From Rickettsiales bacterium (GTDB lineage Bacteria; Pseudomonadota; Alphaproteobacteria; Rickettsiales; Deianiraeaceae): DNA of 12,660 bases. Position numbers and translations under genes: made by a program. The notes beneath the pieces are model-generated. The model did not search any database and was not told the DNA's origin. It saw only the letters and a list, made by a program, of their open reading frames with translations. Location: positions 1 to 12,660 of the forward strand of contig CANCKZ010000008.1 of the NCBI GenBank assembly GCA_947378695.1. Reading direction: 5' to 3'. Of the stretch, positions 12,587 through 12,660 are shown in pieces (within the stretch, counting starts at the first letter, position 1; every line of letters begins with the position of its first letter).

Positions 12587-12660
12587 AAAAATCAACATTG
12601 ATTAAGGAAGGTAATTTCGTGGAAAAATGGTAGCAAAGGTGGGAATTGCACACGAAGTGC
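12519..12660 (-). CDS. C-terminal end of an ORF entering from the right edge
   Basis: The minus strand is open from the right edge to a TAG at 12519-12521, giving 46 codons. The visible end reads LPSLINVDFSRTPYLEDID, then RKAKLEGEETSK. The last 22 or so residues fall in the palindromic element at 12506-12586. They are strongly charged and regular, as a real tail would be, but a palindromic repeat can give such a frame by chance. The residues near the edge are rich in Cys and His (CNSHLCYHF). No family is recognised and the start lies outside the window. Confidence 0.3.
   Translation of the reverse strand, partial: HFVCNSHLCYHFSTKLPSLINVDFSRTPYLEDIDRKAKLEGEETSK

Overview
The window reads as a piece of an AT-rich, compact chromosome. 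Recognisable genes are EF-Tu, a PPDK-regulatory (DUF299) kinase/phosphotransferase, an ABC-F ATPase, a DMT/EamA transporter, thiamine-monophosphate kinase, citrate synthase, iron superoxide dismutase, quinolinate synthase and an IalB-family secreted protein. The IalB-family protein, the style of EF-Tu and GltA, the low G+C and the scattered housekeeping genes without their usual operon partners suggest an alphaproteobacterium, most likely Rickettsiales-like. This placement is an inference from the look of the proteins, not from a tree.

Layout. 1-782 (-): an unrecognised lysine-rich protein with a GTG start, cut by the window edge. 879-2066 (-): tuf, standing alone. 2330-3226 (+): PPDK regulatory protein. 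3227-3750: a 524-base gap at the convergent gene ends, holding a 50-base direct repeat at exactly 180-base period, a G+C-rich block between the copies, and two related perfect palindromes. 3751-about 5256 (-): ABC-F ATPase with no ATG/GTG/TTG start able to include its first Walker A. 5338-6195 (-): EamA transporter, diverging from thiL (6280-7167, +). 7201-10023 (-): pentapeptide-repeat membrane protein, sodB and gltA in that transcriptional order. 10160-11098 (+): nadA. 11174-12502 (+): a 35-residue ORF coupled by an ATGA overlap to a two-helix membrane protein, then a secreted IalB-family protein. From 12506: a long imperfect palindrome overlapping the end of an ORF on the minus strand that enters from outside the window.

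Functional picture. Most genes are core metabolism: TCA entry (GltA), oxidative-stress defence (SodB), NAD and thiamine-diphosphate cofactor synthesis (NadA, ThiL), control of pyruvate/PEP interconversion (PPDK regulator), translation (EF-Tu, ABC-F) and uptake or export (EamA). I see no complete new multi-gene system. The points most worth a second look are the intergenic repeats and palindromes, the missing canonical start of the ABC-F gene, the coupled small ORFs before the IalB-family gene, and the terminal palindrome. I found no tRNA, rRNA, CRISPR array, transposase or phage gene. Shine-Dalgarno motifs are nearly absent (gltA is the exception), and several candidate promoters lie so close to their genes that leaders would be very short.
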